Assembly (NCBI RefSeq): GCF_003752505.1
Contig: NZ_RKHO01000001.1
Coordinates: forward strand, 3,100,001 to 3,164,000
Source of the DNA: Nocardioides aurantiacus
Lineage (GTDB): Bacteria > Actinomycetota > Actinomycetes > Propionibacteriales > Nocardioidaceae
Length of the DNA stretch: 64,000 bases
Direction of reading: 5' to 3'
The notes beneath the pieces are model-generated. The model made no database searches, was not told the origin of the DNA, and worked only from the letters and a program-made list of their open reading frames with translations. Positions within the stretch are counted from its first letter, which is position 1; each line of letters begins with the position of its first letter. The position numbers were made by a program, and so were the translations under genes. Positions 50,900-61,484 of the stretch are shown here, piece by piece.

Positions 50900-52336
50900 A
50901 TGTCCCGTCACCTCGCCGCCTCCCGGGTGGCCACCCTGCTCGGCGACTTCGACCGCTCCCCCGCCTACCGCGGCCTGGCCGAGGGCCTGCGGGTGCTCAT
51001 CACCGACGGCCGCGTGCCCGTCGGCGTGCGCCTGCCCAGCGAGCGCGACCTCACCGAGGCGCTCGAGGTCAGCCGCACCACCGTGGCCCGGGCGTACGCC
51101 GAGCTGCGCGACCACGGCTTCCTGGTCTCCCGACAGGGGTCCGGCAGCGTCGCCCACCTGCCGGCCGGGCGCCGTGGCCAGGACGACCACCTGCTGCGCC
51201 TGACCGAGCACCCCGACGGCAAGGCCGACCTGACCTGCGCGGCCCCGCTGCCGGGACCCGGCCTGCTCGCGGCCTACGAGCGGGCGGTGGCCGAGCTGCC
51301 CCGCCACCTCGCCGGGCCGGGCTACTTCCCCACCGGGCTGCCGGTGCTGCGCGAGGCCGTCGCCGACGCCTACGCCGCCCGCGGGCTGCCCACCGGTCCC
51401 GACCAGGTGATGGTCGTGCCGGGCGCCCAGGCGGGGGTGGCCATCGCCGCCCGGGCGCTGCTGGGGGCCGGCGACCGGGCCGTGACCGAGAGCCCGACCT
51501 ACCCCAACGCCATCGCCACGCTCGCCGGGAGCGGCGCCCGCGTCGTGGGGGTCGAGGTGCCGCGCGACGAGACCGACACCGAGGCGATGACCACGACGCT
51601 GCGCCAGGTGGTGCCGCGCGCGGCGTACCTCATCCCGGACTTCCACAACCCGACCGGCTCGCTGCTGCCCGACGAGGCGCGCGAGCGGGTCGCGCACGCG
51701 CTGGCCCGCACCCGGACGACGGCCGTGGTCGACGAGTCGATGGCGATGCTGCCGCTGGAGGGGCAGCGGATGCCGGCACCGTTCGCGTCGTACGCCGCGG
51801 ACGCGGTGAGCGTCGGCAGCGTCAGCAAGCCGTTCTGGGGCGGGCTGCGGATCGGCTGGATCCGGGTGCCGGCGGCCCGCGCCGACGCGGTGTTCCGGGC
51901 GCGCCTCACCCTCGACCTGGGCACCTCGCCCCTGGAGCAGCTCGTGGCCGCCGACCTGCTGCGCGACGGCGAGGACCTGCTGGCGCACCGCCGCGAGCAG
52001 CTGCGGACCTCCCGCGACGCGGCGCTGCTCGCGCTCGCCACGCACCTGCCTGACTGGCGCCCGACCCGACCGACGGGCGGGCTCAACCTGTGGTGCGAGC
52101 TCCCCGAGGCGCTCTCGACGGCGCTGGTGCCGCGGGCCGAGCGCCACGGCGTGCTGCTCGCGTCGGGACCGAGCTTCGCGCCCGAGGGCGGGCTCGACCG
52201 GTTCGTGCGGATCCCGTTCACCCAGCCCGCGCACGTGCTCACGGCCGCGATCGAGCGGCTCGCCCCCGCCTGGCGCGAGACGCTGGCCGACCCCTACCCG
52301 CGGCCCCGCCGCGCCACCCCCGGACTGGTGGCCTGA
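50900..52336 (+). CDS. MocR-subfamily (GntR/aminotransferase) transcription regulator
   Basis: A 478-residue fusion of an N-terminal GntR winged helix (YRGLAEGLRVLITDGRVPVG; RLPSERDLTEALEVSRTTVARAYAELRDHGFLVSRQGSG) and an aminotransferase-like fold-type I PLP domain (about 120-470). The PLP domain keeps DFHNPTGSLLP and the lysine region SVGSVSKPFWGGLRIGW. MocR proteins sense PLP-linked ligands (for example PdxR, GabR). The ATG at 50900 is preferred; an earlier frame extension would enter the operator region. It is divergent from the YczE gene, its likely target, and is followed by phoD. Confidence 0.9.
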   Translation: MSRHLAASRVATLLGDFDRSPAYRGLAEGLRVLITDGRVPVGVRLPSERDLTEALEVSRTTVARAYAELRDHGFLVSRQGSGSVAHLPAGRRGQDDHLLRLTEHPDGKADLTCAAPLPGPGLLAAYERAVAELPRHLAGPGYFPTGLPVLREAVADAYAARGLPTGPDQVMVVPGAQAGVAIAARALLGAGDRAVTESPTYPNAIATLAGSGARVVGVEVPRDETDTEAMTTTLRQVVPRAAYLIPDFHNPTGSLLPDEARERVAHALARTRTTAVVDESMAMLPLEGQRMPAPFASYAADAVSVGSVSKPFWGGLRIGWIRVPAARADAVFRARLTLDLGTSPLEQLVAADLLRDGEDLLAHRREQLRTSRDAALLALATHLPDWRPTRPTGGLNLWCELPEALSTALVPRAERHGVLLASGPSFAPEGGLDRFVRIPFTQPAHVLTAAIERLAPAWRETLADPYPRPRRATPGLVA

Positions 52337-52337
52337 C

Positions 52338-52370
52338 GTTCACCCAGGGGTCGGCCACCCGTCCCCACGG
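52338..52370 (+). promoter_or_regulatory. PHO-box-like direct repeats upstream of phoD
   Basis: Three 11-nt units: GTTCACCCAGG (52338-52348), an exact match to the Streptomyces PhoP consensus GKTCAYYYRSG, then GGTCGGCCACC and CGTCCCCACGG as weaker copies. It lies just after the mocR stop and 18-50 nt before the phoD ATG. PhoP binding on phosphate starvation is a reasonable prediction. Confidence 0.6.
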
Positions 52371-52387
52371 GGGTCTTGGCTCGCGCC

Positions 52388-54100
52388 ATGGACATCTCTC
52401 GGACCCCGCTCGCCGCGCCCACGCGCCGTACGCTCGTCAGGACGGGGCTGGTCACCGGCGCCGTCGTCACCGCCGGCGGCCTGCTCGGCCCCCGCCCTGC
52501 CGTGCTCGACTCGCGGGCCAGCGCCGCCTCGCCTCCGCTGGCGCGCAACCCCTTCACGCTCGGCGTCGCCAGCGGCGACCCCAGCCCCGGCGGCGTCGTG
52601 CTGTGGACCCGGCTGGCCGTGGACCCCCTGGACGACTCGGGCCTGGGTGGGATGCCCGAGCGCGACTACGAGGTCCGCTGGCAGCTCGCGCGCGACGAGC
52701 GGTTCCGGCGCGGTGTCCGCTCGGGCACGGTCCGGGCCACCGCCGGCGCGGCGCACTCGGTGCACGTCGAGCTGTCAGGGCTGCGGCCGGGCACGGAGTA
52801 CTTCTACCGCTTCCGCGTCGGTCGGTGGGTCTCCCCCGTCGGTCGCACCCGGACCGCGCCGGCGTACGACTCCCTGGGCAGCGCGCTGGCGATGTCCTTC
52901 GTCAGCTGCAGCCAGTACGAGCACGGCTTCTTCACCGCCTACCGCCGCCTCGCCGAGGACCAGCCCGACCTGGTGCTCCACCTGGGCGACTACCAGTACG
53001 AGTACCGGGCCGGGGGCTACGTCGCCCCGGGCGGCAACGTCCGCGACCACCGTGGGCCCGAGACCACGACGCTGGCCGGCTACCGCCAGCGGCTGGCGCA
53101 GTACAAGTCCGACGCCGACCTCCAGGCCGCCCACGCCGTGGCGCCGTGGCTGGTGGCCCTCGACGACCACGAGGTCGACAACAACTGGGCCGACGACGTC
53201 GCCGAGAAGCCCGCGGAGAGCGCCGCGCTCCCGGCCCGACGCGCCGCGGCGTTCCAGGCGTACTACGAGAACATGCCGCTGCGCCGGGCCTCGGTCCCCC
53301 GTGGCCCGGACATCTCCATCTACCGCCGGCTGCGCTGGGGCAGGCTGGCCAGCTTCCACATGCTCGACACCCGGCAGTACCGCGACGACCAGGCCTGCGG
53401 CGACGGCTACAAGGACTGCGCGGACGCCGACGCCCCCGAGCGCTCCCTGCCCGGCCTCGAGCAGGAGCGGTGGCTGGCCGACGGATTCTCCCGGTCGCAG
53501 GCGCGCTGGGACGTGCTCGGCCAGCAGGTGTTCTTCGGCCGCCGCGACAGCACCGCGACCCCCGACGACACCGTCTCGATGGACTCCTGGGACGGCTACC
53601 GGCCCTCGCGGGACCGTGTGGTGCGGTCCTGGCAGGACGCCGGCGTGCGCAACCCGGTCGTGCTCACCGGCGACGTCCACGCCCACTGGGCCTCCGAGGT
53701 GCTCCAGGACTTCCGGGCGCCCGACTCCCCCGTCGTGGGCTCGGAGTTCGTCTGCTCCTCGGTCACCTCCGGCGGCGACGGGTACGACGAGCCGACCGGA
53801 CAGCACCCGTGGGCGGCGTACAACCCGAACCTGCGGTTCTGGACCAACCTGCGCGGCTACGTGAACACCCGGATCACGCCGGAGTCGTTCCAGGTCGACT
53901 ACCGCTGCGTGACGCGGGTCAAGATCCCCGACCAGCCGGTCTTCACCCGCGCCAGCTTCGTCGTCGACGACGGCGTGCGCGGCATGCGGCAGACCTTCGA
54001 CAACCCGCTGCCCACGCAGGGCTCGACCCTGCGCGCCCTCCCGGCCCCGCGCACCGACGCCCAGAAGATCGCCGACACCCTTGAGGCCGAGACGCAGTAG
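52388..54100 (+). CDS. phoD: PhoD-family alkaline phosphatase, Tat-exported
   Basis: Secreted Ca/Fe-dependent phosphodiesterase/phosphomonoesterase that frees phosphate. The 570-residue protein has a Tat signal (PTRRTLVRTGLVTGAVVTAGG, twin Arg near 13-14) and an N-terminal Ig-like PhoD_N domain (FTLGVASGDPSPGGVVLWTRL). The metallophosphatase core follows: VSCSQYEHGFFTAY, HLGDYQYEY, LDDHEVDNNWADD, and GDVHAHWASEV. All metal ligands look intact. The ATG at 52388 is chosen; a TTG at 52376 is also in frame. A PHO-box-like repeat lies just upstream. It converges on serA. Confidence 0.93.
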   Translation: MDISRTPLAAPTRRTLVRTGLVTGAVVTAGGLLGPRPAVLDSRASAASPPLARNPFTLGVASGDPSPGGVVLWTRLAVDPLDDSGLGGMPERDYEVRWQLARDERFRRGVRSGTVRATAGAAHSVHVELSGLRPGTEYFYRFRVGRWVSPVGRTRTAPAYDSLGSALAMSFVSCSQYEHGFFTAYRRLAEDQPDLVLHLGDYQYEYRAGGYVAPGGNVRDHRGPETTTLAGYRQRLAQYKSDADLQAAHAVAPWLVALDDHEVDNNWADDVAEKPAESAALPARRAAAFQAYYENMPLRRASVPRGPDISIYRRLRWGRLASFHMLDTRQYRDDQACGDGYKDCADADAPERSLPGLEQERWLADGFSRSQARWDVLGQQVFFGRRDSTATPDDTVSMDSWDGYRPSRDRVVRSWQDAGVRNPVVLTGDVHAHWASEVLQDFRAPDSPVVGSEFVCSSVTSGGDGYDEPTGQHPWAAYNPNLRFWTNLRGYVNTRITPESFQVDYRCVTRVKIPDQPVFTRASFVVDDGVRGMRQTFDNPLPTQGSTLRALPAPRTDAQKIADTLEAETQ

Positions 54101-54118
54101 GTGGTGGGTGGGCCGGTC

Positions 54119-55729
54119 CTACAGGTCGATCGTCCGGGCGGTCTCCGCCTGGATCGTCACGCGGATCTCCTCGAGCACCTCGGCCGGCACCGAGGAGTCG
54201 ACCGAGAGCGCGACCAGGGCGTGGCCGCCGCGGCGGTCCCGGGAGACCTGCATGCCGGCGATGTTGACGCCGGCGCGGCCGAGGATGCCGCCGACGGTGC
54301 CGATCACGCCGGGGCGGTCGGCGTACCGCAGGAAGGCGAGGTGGTCGCTGGGCTCGAGGTCGACGTCGAACCCGGCGACCTCGACGACCCGCTCGCGCTG
54401 GGTGATGCCGACCAGGGTGCCCGACACCGACACCGAGGACCCGTCGGCGAGGGTGCCGCGCAGGGTGATCAGGTTGCGGTGGTCGGGGCTCTCGGACTCG
54501 GTCACCAGCCGCACCTCAACACCGCGCTCGGCGGCCAGGAGCGGGGCGTTGACGTAGGACACCGTCTCCCCCACGACGTCGGCGAAGACGCCCTTGAGCG
54601 CAGCCAGCTCGAGCACCTTGACGTCGTGGTCGACGATCTCGCCGCGCACCTCGACGTCGACCTGCTGGGCGACCTCGCCGGCCAGGGCCGTGAAGATGCG
54701 GCCGAGCTTCTCGGCCAGCGGGATCCCGGGTCGCACCACCTCCGCGATCGAGCCGCCCTGCACGTTGACGGCGTCGGGCACCAGCTCGCCGGCCAGGGCC
54801 AGCCGCACCGACCGCGCGGCCGCCAGGCCGGCCTTCTCCTGCGCCTCGTGGGTGGCGGCGCCGAGGTGCGGGGTGGCCACCACGTTGTCGAGGCCGAGCA
54901 GCGGCGAGCCGGTCGCGGGCTCCTCGGCGAAGACGTCGAGGCCGGCTGCGGCGATGCGACGGGTCTTGAGCGCGTCGTAGAGGGCTGCCTCGTCGACGAT
55001 GCCGCCGCGCGCGGCGTTGACCAGGATCAGGCCGGGACGGGCGAGCGCGAGCTCCGCGGCCCCCACCATCCCGACGGTCTCCGCGGTGCGCGGCAGGTGG
55101 ACGCTCAGGGCGTCGGACCCACGCAGCAGCTCCTGCAGCCCGACCATCCGCACCCCCATCTGCGCGGCCTTGCCGGCGCGCACGTAGGGGTCGTGCGCGA
55201 TCACCTGCATCCCGAAGGCGGCCAGCCGCTGCGCGACGAGCACGCCGACGCGGCCCAGGCCGAGGATGCCGACGGTCTTGCCGTGCAGCTCGGTGCCGGT
55301 GAACCGGCCGCGCTCCCACTCGCCGCGCACCAGCGCGGCGTGGGCGGGCCCCACGTGGCGAGCGGCGGCCAGCAGCAGCGCCACGGTCAGCTCGGCCGCG
55401 CTGACGACGTTGGAGGTCGGCGCGTTGACCACCATGACGCCGGCCTGGGTGGCCGCGCGCACGTCGACGTTGTCCAGCCCGACCCCGGCGCGGGCCACCA
55501 CGCGCAGCCGGGGCGCCAGCGCGAGCGCCTCGGCGTCGATCCGGGTCGCCGAGCGCACCAGCACCGCCTCGGCCTCGGGCAGCGCGGCGAGCAGCGCGGC
55601 GCGGTCGGCGCCGTCGAAGCGGCGCACGTCGGAGGAGTCGCCGAGCGCGGCCGCCGTGGCCGGGCTGAGCTCCTCGGCGACGAGGACGACGGGCCGGCGG
55701 GCCGGCGGGGGTGCAGGCGTGGTGGTCAC
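54119..55729 (-). CDS. serA: D-3-phosphoglycerate dehydrogenase
   Basis: First enzyme of serine synthesis from 3-phosphoglycerate. The 536-residue protein is the long, mycobacterial-type SerA: a substrate/NAD domain with VVARAGVGLDNVDV, GILGLGRVGVLVAQRLAAFGMQVIAHDP, VNAARGGIVDEAAL and ATPHLGAATHEAQEKAG. An intervening ASB domain and a C-terminal ACT domain (RYADRPGVIGTVGGILGRAGVNIAGMQVSRD) give serine feedback. The start is GTG at 55729. A -10-like TAGGCT lies about 57 nt upstream. Placed next to ilvC-related genes, as in many actinobacteria. Confidence 0.95.
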   Translation of the reverse strand: MTTTPAPPPARRPVVLVAEELSPATAAALGDSSDVRRFDGADRAALLAALPEAEAVLVRSATRIDAEALALAPRLRVVARAGVGLDNVDVRAATQAGVMVVNAPTSNVVSAAELTVALLLAAARHVGPAHAALVRGEWERGRFTGTELHGKTVGILGLGRVGVLVAQRLAAFGMQVIAHDPYVRAGKAAQMGVRMVGLQELLRGSDALSVHLPRTAETVGMVGAAELALARPGLILVNAARGGIVDEAALYDALKTRRIAAAGLDVFAEEPATGSPLLGLDNVVATPHLGAATHEAQEKAGLAAARSVRLALAGELVPDAVNVQGGSIAEVVRPGIPLAEKLGRIFTALAGEVAQQVDVEVRGEIVDHDVKVLELAALKGVFADVVGETVSYVNAPLLAAERGVEVRLVTESESPDHRNLITLRGTLADGSSVSVSGTLVGITQRERVVEVAGFDVDLEPSDHLAFLRYADRPGVIGTVGGILGRAGVNIAGMQVSRDRRGGHALVALSVDSSVPAEVLEEIRVTIQAETARTIDL

Positions 55730-55785
55730 GGCAGTCCTGACGTAGGGCCTGACGGGTGAGGGGCACGACGCTGTGCGCGTCGGCC

Positions 55786-55791
55786 AGCCTA
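55786..55791 (-). promoter_or_regulatory. Putative -10 box of serA
   Basis: TAGGCT on the minus strand, 57 nt upstream of the serA GTG and in the 100-nt gap after the DsbA-like gene. The -35 is unclear. Confidence 0.35.
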
Positions 55792-55829
55792 CGCGAGGAC
55801 GGGGGCGAGCCGGTCGGGTCCGGGGCGGG

Positions 55830-56534
55830 TCAGATCGCGCAGCCGTCGGGCCCGCAGGCCTCGTCGGTGCCGCCGACCGTCTGCAGCCGGGGGTGGGTGT
55901 CGTCCCAGGCCTGGGTCAGCACCTGCGTGAACGTCTCCGCAGGCTGGGCGCCCGCGATGCCGTAGCGGCCGTCGACGACGAAGAACGGCACGCCCGTAGC
56001 GCCGTACGCCGCGGCCTGCCGGATGTCGGCCTCCATCGCGTCGGCGTACTCCCGGCTCCCGAGGACCTCCTCGACGCGCGCGGTGTCGAGGCCGACCGTC
56101 GCGGCGGCGGCGCGCAGCACGTCGTGGTCGGCGACGTTCTCGGCACGCACGAAGTACGCCGCCAGCAGCTCCTCCTTGAGCGCCACCTGCGTGGTCGGGC
56201 CGTCCTCCAGCGCGAGGTGGAGCAACCGGTGGGCGTCGACGGTGCCCACGTGCTGGGCCTCGCCCAGGCGGAACAGCAGCCCCTCCTCGGCGGCGACGGC
56301 CTCCATCTGGTCGACCATCTTCTGACCGGCGGCCGGGCCGCCGCCGTACTTGCGGCCCAACGACGCGGCGACCGTCTCGGTGGGCACCAGCGGGGCCGCC
56401 GGGTCGAGCTGGAAGGACCGGTAGACCAGCTCGACGTCGTCGGCGTGCTCGAAGGCCGCCAACGCGGTCTCGAGCCGGCGCTTGCCGACGTAGCACCAGG
56501 GACACACGACGTCAGACCAGATCTCGATTCTCAC
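55830..56534 (-). CDS. DsbA-family oxidoreductase (FrnE-like)
   Basis: A 234-residue thioredoxin-fold protein of the FrnE/DsbA-like group. It begins VRIEIWSDVVCPWCYVGKRRL, with the CPWC active site at about residues 11-14 and no signal peptide, so it is cytoplasmic. GATGVPFFVVDGRYGIAGAQPAETF has the cis-Pro loop. The C-terminus CGPDGCAI holds a second Cys pair, as in FrnE. These proteins help with oxidative stress or polyketide synthesis; the role here is unknown. GTG start at 56534, divergent from the GNAT gene by 36 nt. Confidence 0.9.
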   Translation of the reverse strand: MRIEIWSDVVCPWCYVGKRRLETALAAFEHADDVELVYRSFQLDPAAPLVPTETVAASLGRKYGGGPAAGQKMVDQMEAVAAEEGLLFRLGEAQHVGTVDAHRLLHLALEDGPTTQVALKEELLAAYFVRAENVADHDVLRAAAATVGLDTARVEEVLGSREYADAMEADIRQAAAYGATGVPFFVVDGRYGIAGAQPAETFTQVLTQAWDDTHPRLQTVGGTDEACGPDGCAI

Positions 56535-56570
56535 GTGCGTCCCAACCGCTCGGGGTGGTCGACTGTTCCC

Positions 56571-57119
56571 GTGAGCGGACACAACGACGTGGTGGTGGCG
56601 ACCGAGCGGCTCGACGTGCGTCCCTGGCGGCACGAGGAGGCCGACCGGCTGCTCGACATCCTGAGCCGGGTCGAGGTGGTGCAGTGGCTCGACGACGGGC
56701 CGCCGAGGCCGATGGCCGACCTCGACGCCGCCCACGCCGCCATCGACCGCCAGCACGCGCGCTCGACCACGCCCCCGCTCGGGTTCTGGGCGATCGTGCC
56801 ACGCGCCACCGGGGTCCCGGTCGGGTCGGTGCTCACCCTCGAGCTCCCCGACGCCGAGGCCGGCGAGGTCGAGATCGGCTGGCACCTGCACCCCGACAGC
56901 TGGGGCCAGGGGTGGGCGCGCGAGGCGGCCGCGGCGGTCCTGGGCCGCGCCCTGGACCACGGCCTCGAGGAGGTGTGGGCGCTCACCCACGTCACCAACC
57001 ACCCGTCGCGGGCGGTGGCCGCCGCCATCGGGATGCGCGACCTCGGGGTGCACACCTGGTGGTACGAGGAGCCCTCCCAGGTCTTCCGCGCCGACCGCGT
57101 CACCCACCCCCGACCCTGA
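56571..57119 (+). CDS. GNAT-family N-acetyltransferase (RimJ/RimL-like)
   Basis: A 182-residue GCN5-related acetyltransferase. TERLDVRPWRHEEADRLLDILS opens the domain, and the acetyl-CoA-binding region is EVEIGWHLHPDSWGQGWAREAAAAVLGRALDHGL, followed by THVTNHPSRAVAAAIGMRDLGVHTW. This resembles RimJ/RimL-type ribosomal-protein or small-molecule acetyltransferases. The GTG at 56571 is chosen because it lies just before the conserved TERL. Divergent from the DsbA-like gene; the substrate is unknown. Confidence 0.85.
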   Translation: MSGHNDVVVATERLDVRPWRHEEADRLLDILSRVEVVQWLDDGPPRPMADLDAAHAAIDRQHARSTTPPLGFWAIVPRATGVPVGSVLTLELPDAEAGEVEIGWHLHPDSWGQGWAREAAAAVLGRALDHGLEEVWALTHVTNHPSRAVAAAIGMRDLGVHTWWYEEPSQVFRADRVTHPRP

Positions 57120-57210
57120 CCCGACCCCGGGGGTGACCGGGGTCGGTCCCAGGGGTGGGTCCAGGGCGTCACCCGATGTGGCCGGGCCCGGTAGCGGCGA
57201 GGCTGCAGCC

Positions 57211-58110
57211 ATGATCAGCATCGAGTCCCTGACCAAGAGGTACGCCGGCTTCACCGCCGTCGACGACGTCAGCTTCACCGCCCGTCCGGGCCGCGTGACC
57301 GGGTTCCTCGGTCCCAACGGCGCCGGCAAGTCGACCACCATGCGCGTCATGGTCGGCCTGACTCCCGCCACCTCCGGGACGGCGACGATCGACGGGCGGC
57401 GCTTCGCCGAGCTGCCCAACCCCGGCCGCGAGGTCGGGGTCCTGCTCGACGCCTCCGCCCAGCACGCCGGCCGGACCGGTCGGGAGATCCTGCGGATCGC
57501 CGCGGCCACCATGGGCCTCCCCCGGGCCCGCGTCGAGGAGATGCTCGACCGGGTCGGCCTCACCGACCGCGAGGCCGAGCGGCGGGTGCGCCACTACTCC
57601 CTCGGCATGCGGCAGCGGCTCGGCGTCGCCACCGCGCTGATCGGCGACCCCCGGGTGCTGGTGCTCGACGAGCCGGCCAACGGCCTGGACCCCGCGGGCA
57701 TCCGCTGGATGCGCGACCTGCTCCGGGGGTACGCCGACGCCGGCGGCACCGTGCTCCTCTCCTCGCACCTGCTGCACGAGATCGAGGTCGTCGCCGACGA
57801 CCTCGTCGTGATCGGCCACGGCCGGATCGTCGCCCAGGGCACCAAGGCCGAGCTGCTCGCCGGCGCCGGGAGCGTCGTACGGGCCCAGGACGCGACGGCG
57901 CTCGCCGCCGCCCTGGCCGGCGCCGGGATCGAGCACACCGTGGCGCCCGACGGCGCCGTCCTGGCCACGGCCGAGACCGCCCGCATCGGGACGGTCGCGC
58001 ACGCCGCCGGGGTGCCGCTGACCGAGCTCCGGTCCGCGGACAGCGCGGGTCTCGAGGAGATGTTCCTCGAGCTCACCGCCTCCAGCCAGCGCGAGGGAGT
58101 CGCAGCATGA
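57211..58110 (+). CDS. ABC transporter ATP-binding protein
   Basis: A 299-residue ABC ATPase of the drug/antibiotic exporter group (CcmA/NatA-like). Walker A GPNGAGKSTT is near 33-42, Q-loop in VLLDASAQHAGRTG, signature YSLGMRQRLGVATAL near 133-147, Walker B RVLVLDEPANGLDPAG near 151-166 and the H-loop LLSSHLLHEIEVV. About 90 residues follow the nucleotide-binding domain. The ATG at 57211 is the start. It is translationally coupled to the permease (ATGA overlap at 58107-58110). The substrate is unknown. Confidence 0.93.
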   Translation: MISIESLTKRYAGFTAVDDVSFTARPGRVTGFLGPNGAGKSTTMRVMVGLTPATSGTATIDGRRFAELPNPGREVGVLLDASAQHAGRTGREILRIAAATMGLPRARVEEMLDRVGLTDREAERRVRHYSLGMRQRLGVATALIGDPRVLVLDEPANGLDPAGIRWMRDLLRGYADAGGTVLLSSHLLHEIEVVADDLVVIGHGRIVAQGTKAELLAGAGSVVRAQDATALAAALAGAGIEHTVAPDGAVLATAETARIGTVAHAAGVPLTELRSADSAGLEEMFLELTASSQREGVAA

Positions 58111-58943
58111 GCACCGCCACCACCGCCAGCACCGCCGTCCCCCGGTCCGCCGAGGCGACGCCCACCGACCTGGCCGCACCGCGGCCCGACCTGCCGCCGA
58201 TCCCGTTCACCCGGCTGCTCGGGGTCGAGGCGCGCAAGACCTTCGACACCCGCTCGGGGTTCTGGCTGCTCGCCGGCATCGGCATCGCGGCCACCCTGGC
58301 CACCGCCGCGGTCATCGTCTTCGCCCCCGACTCGGCCCAGGTCTACGGCAGCTTCGCCCAGGCCGTCGGGTTCCCGATGGCGCTGCTCCTGCCGGTCGTG
58401 GCCGTCCTCGCGGTCACCAGCGAGTGGTCCCAGCGCAGCGGCCTGACGACCTTCACCCTCGTCCCGCACCGCGGGCGCGTGCTGCTGGCCAAGGGCGTGG
58501 TCGCCGTGGCCGTCGGCGTGGTCTCGATGGTGCTCGCGATGGGCATCGGCGCGCTGGGCAACCTGCTCGGCGCGGCGATCAACGGCGTGGACCCGGTCTG
58601 GGACTCCTCGGTGCAGCAGCTCGCCATGATCGTGCTGGCCAACGTGCTCGGGCTGCTCGTCGGCTTCACCCTCGGAGTGCTGCTGCGCAGCTCGCCGGCG
58701 GCCATCACGGCCTACGTCGTCTACTGGTTCCTGCTGCCGACGATGTTCGGGCTGCTCGCGGCCTACCAGTCGTGGTTCGCCGACGTGCAGGGCTGGATCG
58801 ACTTCCAGTACTCCTCGACGTTGCTCTACGAGGGCGACCTCGGTGCCACCGAGTGGGCCCACCTCGGCGTCTCGGGACTGCTCTGGCTGGTCCTGCCCCT
58901 CACCGTCGGGGTGCTGCTCGTGCGGCGGTCGGAGGTGAAGTAG
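58107..58943 (+). CDS. ABC transporter permease (ABC-2 type)
   Basis: A 278-residue membrane protein with an about 30-residue Ala/Thr/Pro-rich cytoplasmic start and then about six hydrophobic segments (LLAGIGIAATLATAAVIVF; FPMALLLPVVAVLAVTSEW; ...). The SEWSQRSGLTTFTLVPHRGRVLLAKG loop between TM2 and TM3 is typical of ABC-2 exporter permeases. It forms a two-gene exporter with the preceding ATPase. The substrate is unknown; an ABC-2 exporter of a lipid, peptide or drug is a fair guess. Confidence 0.88.
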   Translation: MSTATTASTAVPRSAEATPTDLAAPRPDLPPIPFTRLLGVEARKTFDTRSGFWLLAGIGIAATLATAAVIVFAPDSAQVYGSFAQAVGFPMALLLPVVAVLAVTSEWSQRSGLTTFTLVPHRGRVLLAKGVVAVAVGVVSMVLAMGIGALGNLLGAAINGVDPVWDSSVQQLAMIVLANVLGLLVGFTLGVLLRSSPAAITAYVVYWFLLPTMFGLLAAYQSWFADVQGWIDFQYSSTLLYEGDLGATEWAHLGVSGLLWLVLPLTVGVLLVRRSEVK

Positions 58944-58980
58944 CCCTGGGGCCAGGCTGCGTCCTGCGGGGAGCCGGCGC

Positions 58981-59568
58981 CTAGTCGGGTCGGTGACCCC
59001 GGGCCGAGCGGGCCGTCAGCAGCCCGCCGAGCGCCCCGCCCGCGTGGGCCTGCCAGGAGATCCCGGCGTCGGTCGGCAGCACGCCCCACAGCAGGCCGCC
59101 GTAGAACAGGAACAGCACCACCCCGGTCGCCACCTGGCCGGGGCTGCGGGAGTAGAAGCCGCGGACCATCAGGTAGGTCAGCCAGCCGAAGACGACCCCG
59201 CTCGCGCCCAGGGTCAGCGAGCCGGGCGGGGAGAACAGCCACACGGCGGCGCCGGAGACCAGGACCACGACCAGGCTGGTGCGCAGCCAGCGGCCCCAGC
59301 CGTCCATCAGCACGATCACGCCCAGCACGAAGAACGGCACCGTGTTGGAGACCAGGTGGGCGTAGCCGCCGTGCAGCCACGGCGCGTAGAACACGTTGTC
59401 GAGGCTGTCGAGCTGCCGCGGCTCGATGCCGTAGGGGTCCAGCGCGTTGTCGGTCGCCTGGTCGACCCCCTCGAGCACCCACAGCACCACGACGAGCACG
59501 CCCATCGCCACGCCGGCCGGCACCAGCCCCATCCGTCGGCTCCGGGCGGGCGTGTCCAGCTGGCTCAT
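58981..59568 (-). CDS. Rhomboid-family intramembrane serine protease
   Basis: A 195-residue membrane protein with about six hydrophobic segments. The rhomboid features are HGGYAHLVSNTVPFFVLGVIVL in the second-half helix, the catalytic Ser in LTLGASGVVFGWLTYLMVRGF, and His in WQAHAGGALGGLLTAR near the C-terminus. The Ser-His dyad is present, so it should be active. The ATG at 59568 is chosen. It lies downstream of ilvC after a terminator. Confidence 0.9.
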   Translation of the reverse strand: MSQLDTPARSRRMGLVPAGVAMGVLVVVLWVLEGVDQATDNALDPYGIEPRQLDSLDNVFYAPWLHGGYAHLVSNTVPFFVLGVIVLMDGWGRWLRTSLVVVLVSGAAVWLFSPPGSLTLGASGVVFGWLTYLMVRGFYSRSPGQVATGVVLFLFYGGLLWGVLPTDAGISWQAHAGGALGGLLTARSARGHRPD

Positions 59569-59638
59569 GGGGCCAGTGTCGCGGGTCGCCCAAGCGGCGT
59601 ACGGCGGCTGCTCGGCCCGGCACTGCGCCGGAGACACG

Positions 59639-59674
59639 GACGCTCCGCCGGGACCGTGGTCCCGGCGGAGCGTC
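59639..59674 (-). terminator. Terminator downstream of ilvC
   Basis: A 17-bp near-perfect stem (15 bp 59639-59653 with 59660-59674, plus two inner pairs) and a small loop, 47 nt after the ilvC stop and 70 nt before the rhomboid start. It ends the ilvBNC unit. Confidence 0.8.
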
Positions 59675-59720
59675 TGCTTCCCAGGCGGACCTGGGGATCC
59701 GTCGACGAGCGACGGGTCGA

Positions 59721-61484
<1,764 letters not shown>

